DNA of 64,000 bases. Origin: Apoda limacodes (Eukaryota > Arthropoda > Insecta > Lepidoptera > Limacodidae). Under the pieces are notes generated by a model. The model was not told where the DNA came from. It searched no databases and was given only the letters and a program-made list of their open reading frames with translations. The DNA lies in NCBI GenBank assembly GCA_946406115.1, contig OX291562.1, positions 11,252,001-11,316,000 on the forward strand. The letters are read 5' to 3'. Position numbers and translations under genes: made by a program. Shown one piece after another: positions 43,365-55,159 of this stretch (the first letter of the stretch is position 1; the number at the start of each line of letters is the position of its first letter).

Positions 43365-45164
43365 AGGTTGCCATACTTCCGGATTTAGTCCGGACTGACC
43401 GGATTTAATATAAAACGCTAGGTAAGACTAAGCTTAAACATTAAAAATACTTAGTACATTACTTACGATTGCTTGAATTGCAGATAAAAAATATTTTGCC
43501 GATCTATTTTATTTTACTAGCTAAAATATTAGAAAAACAAAGAAATGAATAGACTAATTAGTATTAAGTTAAATAACTTTTTAGCTTTTTATTAATATAT
43601 TTATATTGTCATTTTTATTAGATTTCTCATCTACAACATAGGACAGTAGGGCCTCGATACCATTGCTTATCCGAACTCCTTTATAATCCCCTTAACTGAT
43701 AAAAACATGAGACACAACTACAAAATGAGAATGGCGGCGAAAACGAAAGTTTTTTTAATACCAAAAATCCACCTGATGTTAAGCGGTCACCACAGCCTAT
43801 GAACGCTTGCAACAGGGGCAAAGTGTTTGAAGAATCGAAAGAAATTGCAAGGATTCTACATAATTGAGTTGTGTCTGCGTAACATGAATGCTTGAAATAG
43901 GCGATTGCATATATTGAGGGAAAAAGCATTTTCTATTTAAAATTTATACACATGTAGGTAGCATTATTTCAATTTCAATAATCTTTGTTTCATCCTTTCA
44001 AAATATCTACATAATATAATTCGAACGCTCCATAGATCCGTACACGGTATTAATTTTGCTGTTCGGATTATCGAGACCCTACTGTATTTAAAAAACTGTA
44101 AAAGATATATGTCACAAAATTAAAATCACACTTTGGTAGGTCAAACGGCGTATCCGAGCCCAAATAAGCGATTTTTTTTATATTTGGTTTTTCTCACATC
44201 ACCACAAAATAGGAATCACAAAAAACCCCAAACGGTGATGCAGTTGTCACATTTTGAAAGCCTTAAGTTTCACAAAGTTGAAAAGTCATCAAATTTTGTT
44301 AAAATATTTACAACTTGTAATATATACTAAAAGAACATAAAGAGAAGGGAGAAGAAGAGGCAACTGGCGTATTGCTGAAGATATGTTATTTGTGTAAGTT
44401 ATGACTATATTTTCAGATTGATGTTTGTTCGTTTGAGTGTGTATGTTTTTGTGTACGTGAACTTTTTTGGATCGCATTACTTGAATATACCGATTTTGCT
44501 TTATCGACATCTTAATCGATTCCTCTGCACCTGGAATCAAACTCATTTTCTTTTCAAAAATATTGAACCAGCATTTCATTTTCTCAATAAAAAAATGTTG
44601 CTTGTTTATATTTGTTTAGTAAATTATTGGATTTCGATGAAGCTAAACCCTGTGGGGCTAAAAAAAAAAAATAATTTTATCAGTTTTTTTAAATTCAAAT
44701 TGGTGGGCCCAATATGGAGTCCTTTTTTTTAAAATAAAAAACTTCGATTTCGATAAAACTGGGTTCTATTTGATTTTCGATAGTGCTATATTCAAATCTA
44801 ATAAGTTTTAAAATAACCACGTACCGTTGGGTTATTAAGGGTGCTATATTCAAATCTTAAATCAGTGTTTTTTAAAATTCAAAATGGCGAGTCTAATGTG
44901 GCGTTAATTTTTTTTTTTCAAAATTGAAGATAGCAGATCTAATGAGGCACGTATTTTTTTGTCAAAATTTAACCATATCAAGACAAACAAAGTTAATTTG
45001 CTCGTCTGCTAGTTGCTGCTGGACCAATTATTTTATACAACACTTACACTTACAATTAATAAATATTTGTCAATGATACAACCCTATACACGATGCGTTA
45101 GACTTTATGTAATCAAGTCCGAAAATAGTCCGGAATTTTTCCTTATAAAACGTGGCAACCCTAG
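43365..45164. mobile_element. Possible DNA transposon with GGTTGCCA ends
   Basis: The left end CCTAAGGTTGCCATACTTCC, then TAGTCCGGACTGACCGG, faces the right end AGTCCGGAATTTTTCC, then CGTGGCAACCCTAG. So GGTTGCCA and TCCGGACT motifs recur inverted at both ends, 1.8 kb apart. The interior has no intact transposase. It includes a family J scrap (43743-43820) and doubled blocks (TGCTATATTCAAATC at about 44784 and 44841; CAAAATGGCGAGTCTAATG against AGATAGCAGATCTAATG). Non-autonomous or decayed. Confidence 0.45.
43743..43825 (-). mobile_element. Family J LINE 3' UTR scrap
   Basis: CCACCTGATGTTAAGCGGTC, then ACCACAGCCTATGAACGCTT and GCAAC, match the end of family J on the minus strand. Confidence 0.6.
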
Positions 45165-45480
45165 CTAGCTAAATGACTATAGTCACTGAAGTGGCGAAAA
45201 TACAGGTGTCGTTTGACTAACAATAAAATACGGTCGTGAAAAATAAACAGCGATAATTTTCTTTGAATGTTACACGAAATGTTACATCGGATTAAAATTT
45301 TACAGTAGTTTAATAGTATTTATTACACATCAATGTTTAATACCTTGTTATATGCAGTTTAATACACTACATGGAATACATAAAATAAAAGAGTAAAGTG
45401 ATAACAAAAATGACTATTTCATGATTTTTCAGGCTAAAGGTTGCAGGTAATTTTTGTTGCTGCATCTAATTTTAAAAAAA

Positions 45481-46193
45481 ACTTAGCTCTGCTGTGTATG
45501 CGATCAAGAAAATAAGACAATTGTCCGATGTCGACACTGCAAAAATAGTATCAGATATCCTAGATATCTCTGAGGGATAGGTTTAGGGGAGTAAAAATTT
45601 TAACTTTAGTGTCGCAGTACATATATGAAAATCTTTTATATGTACATAAAAATATCAATAGTTTCAGCAAGAAAAGTGACGTTCACAAAGTAAATACTAG
45701 AAGTAAAAATAAGCTGTTGGTGCATGATACACGTCTACACAAAATAAGTAACTCTTTTATGGGGCAATGTATACACTTTTACAACAAAGTTCCCAATAAA
45801 ATTCAAAATCTATCAATAAGTAAATTTAAATCTTTTATCAAGCAGGTATTTTGTAAAAAGGCATACTACAATATTTCAGACTATGTAAATGATAAAAATT
45901 CTTGGGACTGATGATGCTCAATTACAGGATGCATAGGTAAACCAAATTAAAATGGAAATAACATAAAATTGTACGGCTAAATTTTTTTTATTTAAAACAT
46001 TAATTGTATTTTTAGTTTATTTGTATTATTGATAGTGTTTTTAAAAGAGTAACTATCGAGTTTCTTTCCGGATTCTTCTCGGTAGAAATCAACAACATTG
46101 TGAACCGGCGGGAAGTTGGGAGGGTTCAAAAAATAATATTTTCAAATGTGATTGTAAAATCCTAATTTGAATAAACCATTTTGACTTTGACTT
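45481..46193 (+). mobile_element. LINE remnant of a second type (family L)
   Basis: Plus strand. 45481-45573 reads LSSAVYAIKKIRQLSDVDTA, then KIV. After a deletion a 100-codon frame (45609-45911) begins MSQYIYENLLYVHKN. It continues SDVHKVNTRSKNKLL, SFMGQCIHFYNKVPNKIQNL and KAYYNISDYVNDKNSW, then stop. This is the C-terminus of a non-LTR reverse transcriptase; the part normally linking these blocks is missing. The 3' UTR ends GAATAAACCATTTTGACTTT, then GACTTTA, a TTTGAC-repeat tail. Confidence 0.8.
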
Positions 46194-46199
46194 TAATAT

Positions 46200-46905
46200 A
46201 TCCGATGGAGTTAAATTTCTGTTAAATCACTGCTAGATGAATTGTCACTCATTTTGTTTTCAAATTTTACTACAACACAAGAAAATCGTTATTCAAGTAC
46301 GTACGTATGTAAACTTTTGGATGTATGTATTTACGTCAAAAAAAGTTATTGTTTTCGGCGCAAAACCCAGCTTTTCCTACTGCGGATGCGCCAAGTTTCA
46401 ACCAATCAACGCTCGGAATAGTTACGCCTGGGGCATCTGATACCGCTGATTTTTGTAATGAAATTTGCCTGGGGCATCAAACCCGATGATTTTCGATCCC
46501 GCTAGATCCAGTTTTTATGCAAATTTATTGCCTAACTAAAAAATTGAAACAAATATATGCGGTAAAACTTGCTTATATCTAGTGCATTACCTTACTGAGG
46601 TATTTCCATTTATGATAATAATTGCTAAAAAAAAGTGACCATTGTTTTAAGACTTGTGCAAATTTTTAAATTATTACTACTACTTTATAAAAAAAGTCAA
46701 TTAAATAATTATAATTGGTTGCTATCTAGTGACTATAAGTTGTAGCAAAAAGTCAAAAACTGTAATTTAAAAACGGTAAATACATTAAATTCCATATAAA
46801 ACATTTAAAGTTTCAAGGCGTAAAAGGTGGTATAAATTACTTAAGAAATATAGAATAAAAACGTCACATAGTAATGTATATGACATTATGAAATGATCAT
46901 ACTGA
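46200..46905. other. AT-rich non-coding DNA
   Basis: GCCTGGGGCATC occurs at 46427 and 46470. No gene is recognised. Confidence 0.55.
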
Positions 46906-46909
46906 CTGG

Positions 46910-47250
46910 TAAACAGTTTCATTACGTGCTGGTAAAGTGGATACTCAGACCTTAAATTACTCCCACGGGCTATTTCTTCGTAAAGTGGATACTAAGACCT
47001 TAAATTACTCCCACGGGCTATTTTTTCGTAATATGGCGACTGTTTTGGTCTTTGACCACCGGGTCAAAAAAAATTGTTGCTCTATAATTGCTCGCTTGGC
47101 GCGTAGTTAAAACTATTGATGGCACTTTTGTACATACTTGATAGAATAGATAAAACAGTAGGCACGTAAGGTCTACGGACTGTTTTATCGTAGAAGTAGA
47201 GCGCGCGGCTCTATTGGCCCTTGACCAAAAAAGTTTGACGACCACTGTAA
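46910..47250 (-). mobile_element. Family A repeat, rearranged third copy
   Basis: TTAAATTACTCCCACGGGCT parallels the family A TTAATCACTCCCATGAGC. Further on, the minus strand has TCTATTCTATCAAGTATGTA, as at 19115. The opening block is duplicated in tandem, 48 bp apart (GTAAAGTGGATACT at 46932 and 46980). Confidence 0.55.
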
Positions 47251-47320
47251 TCTAAAGTGTGGGAATGGATTCCCTACAGATGGCAGGCATTGCGATGCGA
47301 TGGCATAAAGTGGAGATTAC
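47250..47320 (-). mobile_element. Family J LINE scrap
   Basis: TAAAGTGTGGGAATGGATTCC, then CTACAGATGGCAGGCATTGC, match the HRQGIHSHTLE-coding part of family J on the minus strand. About 70 bp survives. Confidence 0.5.
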
Positions 47321-47582
47321 AAGTTATTATTATCCATAAACTTTCTTGTCAAATGCGTCATATTGCGTCGTCAAGTGAATCCAAGATACATGCAAATTAA
47401 AATAGACCTTAAAGATCCTAAATGGGAATGGGAAATTGTATTTTATAGTTTTCTTTTTTTAAACTTTTAATTCTACCCCTATTTAAGTTTAAAACGGGAA
47501 AAAAACCGTATCTTTACTAGAAAATTGCTGTAATCATGTGTCCATAAAGCTGGCGTAGCCAAATCATAAGGCTGCGATGCGA

Positions 47583-47971
47583 CTTAAGAGGATACACTTC
47601 GCGGCACCTCGCAGCGGGCTTCATACAAACGAATTACTCATTTATTTTTGACATTTACTGATCAATCACTGTGAAATTTCTTAGTCCTAATCCCAAGCCG
47701 AATATATAAGTCTGTGGTTTTTCCAAAATCTTGTAAAACGTTCTATTAACTAAAAATCTTTTTTAAAATAATTTGTATGAAAAACTAGAATTCTGTATAA
47801 CTTTTGAACTATAAAATTTTATAGAAAACTGGCACACTGCAGACCTAGACATTCATTCCTAGAACATATCTTCAAAATTTCGTGGTGTTTGATCAACAAG
47901 TGTCAAAAATAAGTGAGAAATTCGTTTGTATGAAGCCCGCTGCGAGGCGTCGCGAAGTGTATCCTCTTAAG
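47583..47971. mobile_element. Foldback MITE with long arms, TTAA-flanked
   Basis: The first 70 bp (CTTAAGAGGATACACTTCGC, CTCGCAGCGGGCTTCATAC, AAACGAATT) recur in reverse complement at 47902-47971 with about four mismatches. Looser pairing continues inward (TGATCAATCAC against TTGATCAAACAC). TTAA lies at both borders (47584-47587 and 47967-47970). No coding capacity. Length 389 bp. Confidence 0.8.
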
Positions 47972-48379
47972 CTATATATTTTTTGCTCCACTGGTTTCTG
48001 AGATACCATGGTCTGCTAGCTTTAGACTAAACCTAGCGTAGCCACTCCGTATCTCCAGACCTATTGCACCTTAATAACACGGGGTTTGCACCCTATTTTT
48101 TTGCACTCCAATAGAGTTCATTTTTCTGTAACAAAAATATCCTACAGCTGGCAAACAGATTAGGGGTCGTCCATTAATCATGTGAGATTTTTGCAGCGAA
48201 AGCCTGCACATTTGAGTAGGGCGCAGCCTTAAACAAAATATTATGTAACGAACTAAATATAATTTTACGAACAGTGCTCTTAATTAAAAAGATATACTTC
48301 TTATGAAGACAACAAGCCACTTAGCTTATCTAAACCCAGACAAGTGCTAATATCACACCGAAAAGCAGCAAAAGCAAGA

Positions 48380-48432
48380 AAAGAAAACCGGCATATGGCC
48401 CGCCTGGTCACCGTAGTCTATGGACCGCAGTT
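48380..48432 (-). mobile_element. Family J LINE 3' UTR scrap
   Basis: ATGGCCCGCCTGGTCACCGT, then AGTCTATGGACC, match the end of family J. About 50 bp. Confidence 0.5.
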
Positions 48433-49075
48433 TTAGGTTGCGCCTTGCCAAAATGTGCACTGTTTTGCTCGTTTTTAAAGCAGATTCAACTGTCTTATTG
48501 CAAATTTCAACTCTCATTTTCTAGTAAAAGAGTCAGTAAAGATGTTATTTTTTGCCAGTTAAAAACCTTAAATAAGACAGTCAAGTAGAATCGATTTTTG
48601 AAAACGAGTGGAAGATTCCACATTTCCGTATGGCGGAGTAATCGACGTCCAACTGTCAGATAAGCAATTATAAATTACTTTGAGGGCATTCAGTTTCGGT
48701 ACCTATGTATTTAATTGTCTATTATATCTTGTATTTGCATTGTATCTTATGTCCCACTTTGAATAGAAGATATGGTTTACTAAAATAACCTCGTGTTAAA
48801 AGAAAATTGAAAATGTTGTGCACTGGGTACTTTAATTTTACACTTACTTAATATAAAATATGAGTTAACAGACAAATCTAAATTATTTCCTCGGTAAGTA
48901 CTTATTAAAAATGCGCAGAATACGCAGATGCAAGGAATCAGAGCGGTGGGTAAGTGTAACAGGTTAAGACGAATCTAGCGCTATCTCGCTCTATTAGCCT
49001 TGACCAGACATGATGTTCCACAGAGAACTTAATATATCTGGTACTAGATGTTGCTGGAATCTAAATTTCGCGCTA
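48433..49075. other. AT-rich non-coding DNA
   Basis: Nothing supportable. Confidence 0.55.
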
Positions 49076-49077
49076 AA

Positions 49078-49336
49078 TACAGTTATCGGCGTGGGATTTC
49101 CACGGCAACTCCTTGATTGCACTGAGAAAGTTTACTACAGCAAGCTATAGCTGTAGCTCTTCACGTGGAATTGTAGCTTTAGTTCCCGCAACAACTTTTG
49201 AATTTTCCGGGATAAAAAGGGGGGGCGGGATTCTATGTCCTTTTCCATCTCTTCAACTAACTCTGTGCCAAATTTCAGCTCAATTTGGATGCTCCTTTGC
49301 GATGAAGAAAGTACAAAACAGTTTCGCATTCATAAA
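49078..49336 (+). mobile_element. RTE/SINE-like repeat (family R)
   Basis: Contains CAGTTATCGGCGTGGGATTT, AAGCTATAGCTGTAGCTCTT, TTTTCCGGGATAAAAAGG and GTGCCAAATTTCAGCTCAAT in the order seen at 58076-58310. Confidence 0.6.
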
Positions 49337-49339
49337 TTA

Positions 49340-50415
49340 GTTTCGATACCCCGATTAGGCTAAAAAACAATTTTGATCCATGAAAAACATAGCACCGACG
49401 ACACTAAAATACTTCATACGATGCATGGACACTAGCGGCATCAAAAATGGCTCAAACAGTAACCCGATATTGATTCAAGAGACAGGTCTTTGTGTCCAAT
49501 AATTGTGGTTTCCTGGAGCCGCAATTGTAACTGAATGCTACAATAGACGGCTTGGGGTACAATTGCCTCAATAAACCAAGTCGAAGCCACAAATTCAGTG
49601 CATTTCTTAAGAGTTAGGTAGGCTAGTGCAGACACGCGGGAACCATGCGGTTTGAACCACGGAGTGTCAGTTAAATCACGCGGTTACGTCTTACTCTTAA
49701 TGCTATGGCATACAGAGCAAGGATGAGGTAAGGTGTGGAGGTCGGTCGGGGCGACCGCGGGTCCCTGACTGTATGGTTATTGCGGGTAATTGCGAGCGAG
49801 GACGCCGTTCGGCTAAACAAAAGCGCGATTTGTCTGAGTGATTCCAAATTATCTTATTTTTGTGAAATAAAAAATGTGCAGTATTTCAGTTCTTATCAAA
49901 TTCAAGAGTAAACAAAGATATTCACCATATAGAATTTCACCACTTTCTTTCTGATGCAAGGTACCTTCAATAGGCAGCATATTATTCTGTCAGACATTGA
50001 CTGAACGCGAGCGTGTGGTTGACATGCACCGCTCGCGCCCGCTACTCGCTAGGTGCTTTGTTCTAACCGACACAAGTTGGATACAACACAAGAGAATATG
50101 CGCTGCCGACAAAAAGTGGTAAGCCAACCCGAGCGGCCACTTTTTACGCTCGCACTAGTTGTACTTGGCAGCAATCGTCTTTAGGCTACATGGTCAGTGT
50201 GATTTGTGGACGTAAGTCATAAATATTGTGACCCTGTCCCACAAACATAATTCTAGATAATTAAAAGCACTCGTTATAATAATCTGAAAAAAATACTATA
50301 ATCTCTTTTATTGAAACGGTTTTAAACATCAATCGATCCACATGATTCAGATTTAAGCAATAATTTTAATTTTAAGGAACCCTACGAACGAACGAAATGC
50401 GTATACAACACGTAA
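49340..50415. other. Non-coding with GC-rich islands
   Basis: 49640-49830 and 49990-50220 are CpG-rich. On the plus strand TCAGTG (initiator-like) at 50191 is followed by GGAC|GTAAGT at 50210, and GATGAG|GTAAGG occurs at 49728. These could mark an unannotated promoter or 5' exon, but no coding frame supports it. Confidence 0.35.
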
Positions 50416-50423
50416 CTTGACCG

Positions 50424-50575
50424 CATGGGCGTAGTGAGGTACAGGCAGGGGAGGTAGCTGGTGCCCACTACCTGAAGGAATTGGCTCATAATGAACATGT
50501 TTACTATATTAAAATGACATTTTCTATCGGGTCTGCCCCCCCCCCCCCCTAATCCAAAAGCTGGCTACGCCCATG
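50424..50575. mobile_element. hAT-like MITE with 8-bp target duplication
   Basis: CATGGGCGTAG at 50424-50434 and its exact reverse complement at 50565-50575 bound a 152-bp element. The 8-bp sequence CTTGACCG occurs directly outside both ends (50416-50423 and 50576-50583). Short inverted ends beginning CA and an 8-bp duplication are the hallmarks of hAT transposition. A run of 14 C (50536-50549) lies inside. The flanks once formed a CACTTGGCC-type repeat end. Confidence 0.85.
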
Positions 50576-50666
50576 CTTGACCGACTTGTTTTTCAAAATT
50601 GTAGGTACAGAACTCTTAAAATTGTTTTGAAGACCTTGTAACAAAAATTCTGCCAGTTTTTAAAAC

Positions 50667-50762
50667 ATTGGACGACACCACGACCACAACGACAACGACA
50701 TGACGATGACGCATTTCCATACACTTTGTTGTTGTCGGTGTCGTCGTCGTGTCGTCTAATGG
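50667..50762. repeat. GAC/GTC-rich foldback element
   Basis: CATTGGACGACACCACGACC on the left and the reverse complement of GTCGTCGTGTCGTCTAATGG on the right give an imperfect 96-bp hairpin made of GAC/CAA steps. Arms end in CCATTAGACGAC-type sequence. Probably a small MITE. Confidence 0.6.
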
Positions 50763-51179
50763 AAAACCAGCTATTAACGGATATCAAATTCAAACAATTT
50801 TGGATCGTCACGAAACAATAACCTATCGTACCTGTATATATGTAAAAATACATCCATACAAAACTGTAATATATTTATAGCTGCGTGTGTGGTAAATTAA
50901 ACTTTACTATAATAAAAATATCGTTGTATGACTTGCTTATATTTGATATACTCGTAAATTACCTTTACAACCTTCTATCCATGTTTACTTAACTTGTATG
51001 GACATATTAGGATTAATTTGTGATAACTAATAAGATAACTAATCATATAAGACAAATAATACAGCTATAATTTTACCCACAAGTTTAGTGACAACCCTAG
51101 CGTTAAGAAGCCGTATCGCTCAAATACCTGCACGACGGCTGCGAGCCTGGAAATCATAGGAAGATTTACTATTGTATCT

Positions 51180-52645
51180 AGGCACGGGGTAGCGTGTCAA
51201 GCCAAGTTCAAGTAACAGAGCTGTCGAGCAGTACCGTGTGTAATACTACACGAACCATTTGGAGCCACTTTTGACCCCCTCTTAACTCAAAAACTATTGC
51301 ACATAAACGTGTCATATATTGAGACTTGCGAGATACATATGTGCTCCAAATTTCATAAGCACATCTCAAACGGTTATTTAGATATTAACGTTCAAAAATC
51401 CACATTTTTATCACTGACTGACCTATAGATCAAAACTCTAACCCAGTTCCAGATGACCTAGAGAGTTCAAATTTGGCATGCAGATAGGTAATTAGGTGAA
51501 TACAAAGGAATACATCAGAAACTGGTAAATTTTTATCATTTTATTATAGTTTTTCCCTTAACCTTTAAGCGGGCGCGCGGTCATTTGTAACGGCAGCGGT
51601 CGCGCGTAACCCTAATGACCGTCAAGGTTTTTAAGAATAAAAAAGACAAATTATTAAATTATTTGAATAACAATGTACTTAAACACATTCCCTTTAGATA
51701 GAATAAAAAAAATTAACTTTTACGAAGTGCGTCGCGCGAATCTTCAACGACGTCAGGCGCGCATTTACTTTGTAGAACCTACGCAGCATGCACAACGAAA
51801 GATATAATTTAGATTAAGCAATGAACCTATGAGAGGCTACTAATATTGGCAAACATGAGTGATGATAACATACGAATTTATAACCGAAAATAGGGTTACG
51901 GCGGTTGTCTCTCGATATCTGACCTATGTATAAGGTTGTGATTTATGCTACGAAATTCATAGGTTTTCTTAAAAAATACTTTTATATTTGTGGTTATAAT
52001 ATTATTACAATTCTTTTAGTAAGTACATATGGTATAGGCAATAGTTCAAATCAAAAATTAATAATAATTTTAGTATAGTTATATGTAGGTATGTATACCT
52101 AACTCTGAAAGAGTTTGAGAATGAGAACTTATTGGTAACAAATTATTTTTCTTGAGAATTCAATAGATAACAGGTAATTTGTTTCGTAATCGTCTTCAAT
52201 AATTATCATTTTATTACGTATTTTGTACAAAAAGTCGTACAACAGAATTACGGGTGGGTAACACACTTACTCTACACCGAAATATTAGGCTAGTTTCTCA
52301 TATACGTATTATATTATAGCCTTCGCAAGTTCTAAACCTGTTACTTGTCGGTTCTTATTTTATTATTCCGAAAATTTGGCTTTCTGGTAGAAACTAGCCA
52401 TCGAACATAATAATTCGTATATGAGAACTAATTAAGTCAGACCTTCGGCTACAATATATTATCCTAAGTTATAAGAAGAAATGATATTTTATGTTGTTAT
52501 AAATAAATTTCAGGACTGACCATTGAACTTGGCACCCATTTAGATCTTACTTCTTTTGTCGTTGAAGTCAATATCCAGGGCATATATCATAATATTGAAC
52601 TTGGCTCTCATTTCACATTTATGTTTTTAATGGGATATTATTATA
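51180..52645 (+). mobile_element. Family X repeat, long copy
   Basis: Shares ordered blocks with 58704-59695: GGTAGCGTGTCAAGCCAAGT, TCAAGTAACAGA, TACATATGTGCT, AGTTCCAGATGACCTA, TTGTCTCTCGATATCTGACC, GTATAGGCAATAGTT, CTAAACCTGTTACTTGTCGG, TTCAGGACTGACCA and AACTTGGCTCTCATTTCACA. The middle differs: this copy has a GC-rich insert from TTAACCTTTAAGCGG (51558) and about 220 bp more before 52285. 52285-52432 is a nested inverted-repeat block (TCTCATATACG against CGTATATGAGA). No intact coding frame. Class unknown. Confidence 0.7.
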
Positions 52646-52649
52646 CTGT

Positions 52650-53030
52650 AGGCAACCCCTAGAAAAAGCGTGCCGTTTTGACCAGTGTAAAAAGACATAT
52701 TACACTATTAAGCAAACAAAGAGACACAGTTATACGTACGATAGGCGGTAGCACGTTAACAATCTAGATTCTTCGATTTTGTCGGTATAAAATTTAAATA
52801 TTTATTTAGAACTATGAAATTAGCAAATCTGATATATCACTTTTAGTTTATCAAACAATTGGAATTGAAGCCCAAAATAGAGTACCAGAATTATTTTTTA
52901 CAAATTATTATAATATTAGCGAATCGACTTAATTAAGGTTTCAACTATAACATATTTTTTCACGTCATAAAGTATTCTAAGGACTGTTACTGAATTAATC
53001 AAATTCTTGCAAACTTTGGGTATGCCATCA
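52650..53030 (+). mobile_element. Unclassified repeat, partner of 13685-14145
   Basis: Inverted relative to 13685-14145 with the same block order. It begins GGCAACCCCTAGAAAAAGCG and runs to TTCTTGCAAACTTTGGGTA. It abuts the end of family X. No coding frame. Confidence 0.65.
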
Positions 53031-53139
53031 CCTTAACGATTATGATGTTGTTCATGTTAAATAATACACGTGCGGGAAACGCGCGATTACCGCCGTTTCT
53101 GAACGTAGCCTTATGCATAGCAGATACGAAAATACAAGC

Positions 53140-53345
53140 ATGGGTGGGTTACTAGTGCTCTACTTTTTCTAAGCTTCTACGTGCTTCGGAGCCCACATTA
53201 AACCGTCGATCCTGGCTGTCGTTAGGCCAAATCAGAGGTCTGATAGTCGAGTAGCCACTAGCTCAGAAACGTCTGCCAACCTCACTAGCCCAGAGTGCTT
53301 AAGAATGGCCTAAGCCGCCTTTCTCCAGGAGACTGACTATACTGA
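53140..53345 (+). mobile_element. Family W repeat, copy 2
   Basis: TGGGTGGGTTACTAGTGCTC, CATTAAACCGTCGATCCTGG, GAGTAGCCACTAGCTCAGAA and GGCCTAAGCCGCCTTTC parallel 25455-25765. Confidence 0.6.
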
Positions 53346-53571
53346 CCCGAAACTGCCGACTAAACTACCCTTTCTTCTATATATAGACAAAGAGACGCCC
53401 AATTTTGACCATAAAGTCTATATAAGTTTTCGATATGGAACCCTACAACTTGATCCCATTAAATGGTTCTCACAATTTTCTTCGTAGTAACAAAAAGCAA
53501 TACAAAAAATTATATTGCAAACTATAATCTAGGGACATCAGATGCTAGCATTGAATATTATAAAACCAGCC

Positions 53572-53979
53572 AAGTGCGAGTCGAACTCGCGCTCGAAGGG
53601 TTCCGTACCATTATCTGTTAACACCGAAAAAAACATGTTTGTTGTATTTGAGCCCCTCTCAAATATTTGTTTTATTTTAATTTAATTATTTATTTTCAAA
53701 GTGAATATATAAATAATTATTCTGTGAATGTTACAAGGGTCTACCAGTTGCCGTTATCAATATCCGGCAAAAAATTACTTTTGGTGTATAGGAGCCCCCT
53801 TAAATATTTATTTAATTCTGTTTTTTAGCATTTGTTGTTATACCGACAACAGGAATTCATCATCTGTGAATATTTCAACAGTCTATCACAGTTCATGAGA
53901 TACAGCCTGGTGACAGACGGACGGACAGCGAAAGCTTAGTAAAAGAGTTCCGTTTTGTACCCTTTTGGGTACAGAAATG
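53572..53979 (-). mobile_element. Family T repeat, full-length, inverted
   Basis: GCCAAGTGCGAGTCGAACTC at the left, GGGTTCCGTACCATTATCTG, and on the right GGTGACAGACGGACGGACAG with AGAGTTCCGTTTTGTACCC. About 408 bp. It preserves the segment TCTGTGAATGTTAC and AGTGAATATATAAATAATTA that is split by family X at 58700. Confidence 0.7.
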
Positions 53980-53984
53980 TGACA

Positions 53985-55150
53985 AAATCAAGAAGATAGT
54001 GTGAAAATACATGATGCTTAATTTCAGATCGGTATTTTATCTCTTAACAAAAAAGTACCCTTTTTTCAATGTTTTGCCTAAACTTTAGTCGTATGTTTTT
54101 TTAAACTATAAAGTTATTTCAAATTTGTTAAAGTGTGGCAGTACTTATTACATACACATTCATAGCCACATTAGGGGTATAACTCCTGACACCAATCCTA
54201 ATTTCTATCGTGCGGCGATTTTAAATTATCAGGTTCAAAAGGCAACGTTTTTGAAAACTTACAATGCAGTTACGTTTGGTAAGAAGTAATACTGATATTA
54301 TATTTGATCTGGATTAAAAAATTATTCATAACTGGTTTAATTGGATGCAAAAATTTCAATGAAATTAAAGTTTTGCGTCGAGAGTTGACCCCGCTTGACT
54401 GACGCTAACGTAAGCGAAAATGGCAACTTCAAAGTTTAAATATATATATAAATTATATATGAATATTTTAAATTGGGGCAGAATTTTAAAAGTCACTGTC
54501 TAAGAAACCTAATACTTTTAAATTATTCATAGTTCATAGTAAACAATATTTTTAAATCCCTACTTTAAAAGTATGGTAGGCATTTTGAATAATAAAAATA
54601 AATCACAATATTTATACAAATTTTTGTAGAAGATACAATAATCTGTAAGAGAAATGTGTGAAAATATAAGGATAAGGGTTCTTTATTTGACTAAGGACCC
54701 TAAAAATCAATTATGCAATTATACAATTTACAGCAATAAAGCAAAAGTTAGATTATCGTATACATGGAAGGTAATTATGGACCTTTTTTACAACACTTAT
54801 ATCTACTAACGATGCAAAATTGCAACATTTTTTATTAATGTTGGATAACATTACAAGATGTTGACTAGGCAATAAAAAAGTTCAAGTTCAATGTACAAGG
54901 CAAGAACGAGGCTTTTTTAAGGTCATAATAATAGTCATAAAAAAGTAAAAACACACCAAATTCTTAACTGTAAGCAAGAGGGACTTATTTCAATGCAAGT
55001 AAACCGAAATCGGAATCTCTTTGCAATTCGGGTAAACAAAAATGAACTTGACCCGTTTCCATAGGTTACATTAAGGTTCTCAAACATTTTTGATACATTG
55101 AATGTGTTTTATACGATTTTGACTTTGCGATTCGATTGGTTTACGATTGT
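53985..55150. other. AT-rich non-coding DNA
   Basis: Nothing supportable. Confidence 0.55.
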
Positions 55151-55159
55151 AGATTAAAT

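Noticed and set aside
44289..44732. Overlapping 96- and 104-codon frames on opposite strands
   Set aside because: AT-rich sequence inside a likely DNA transposon; no motif, splice site or conserved composition supports either.
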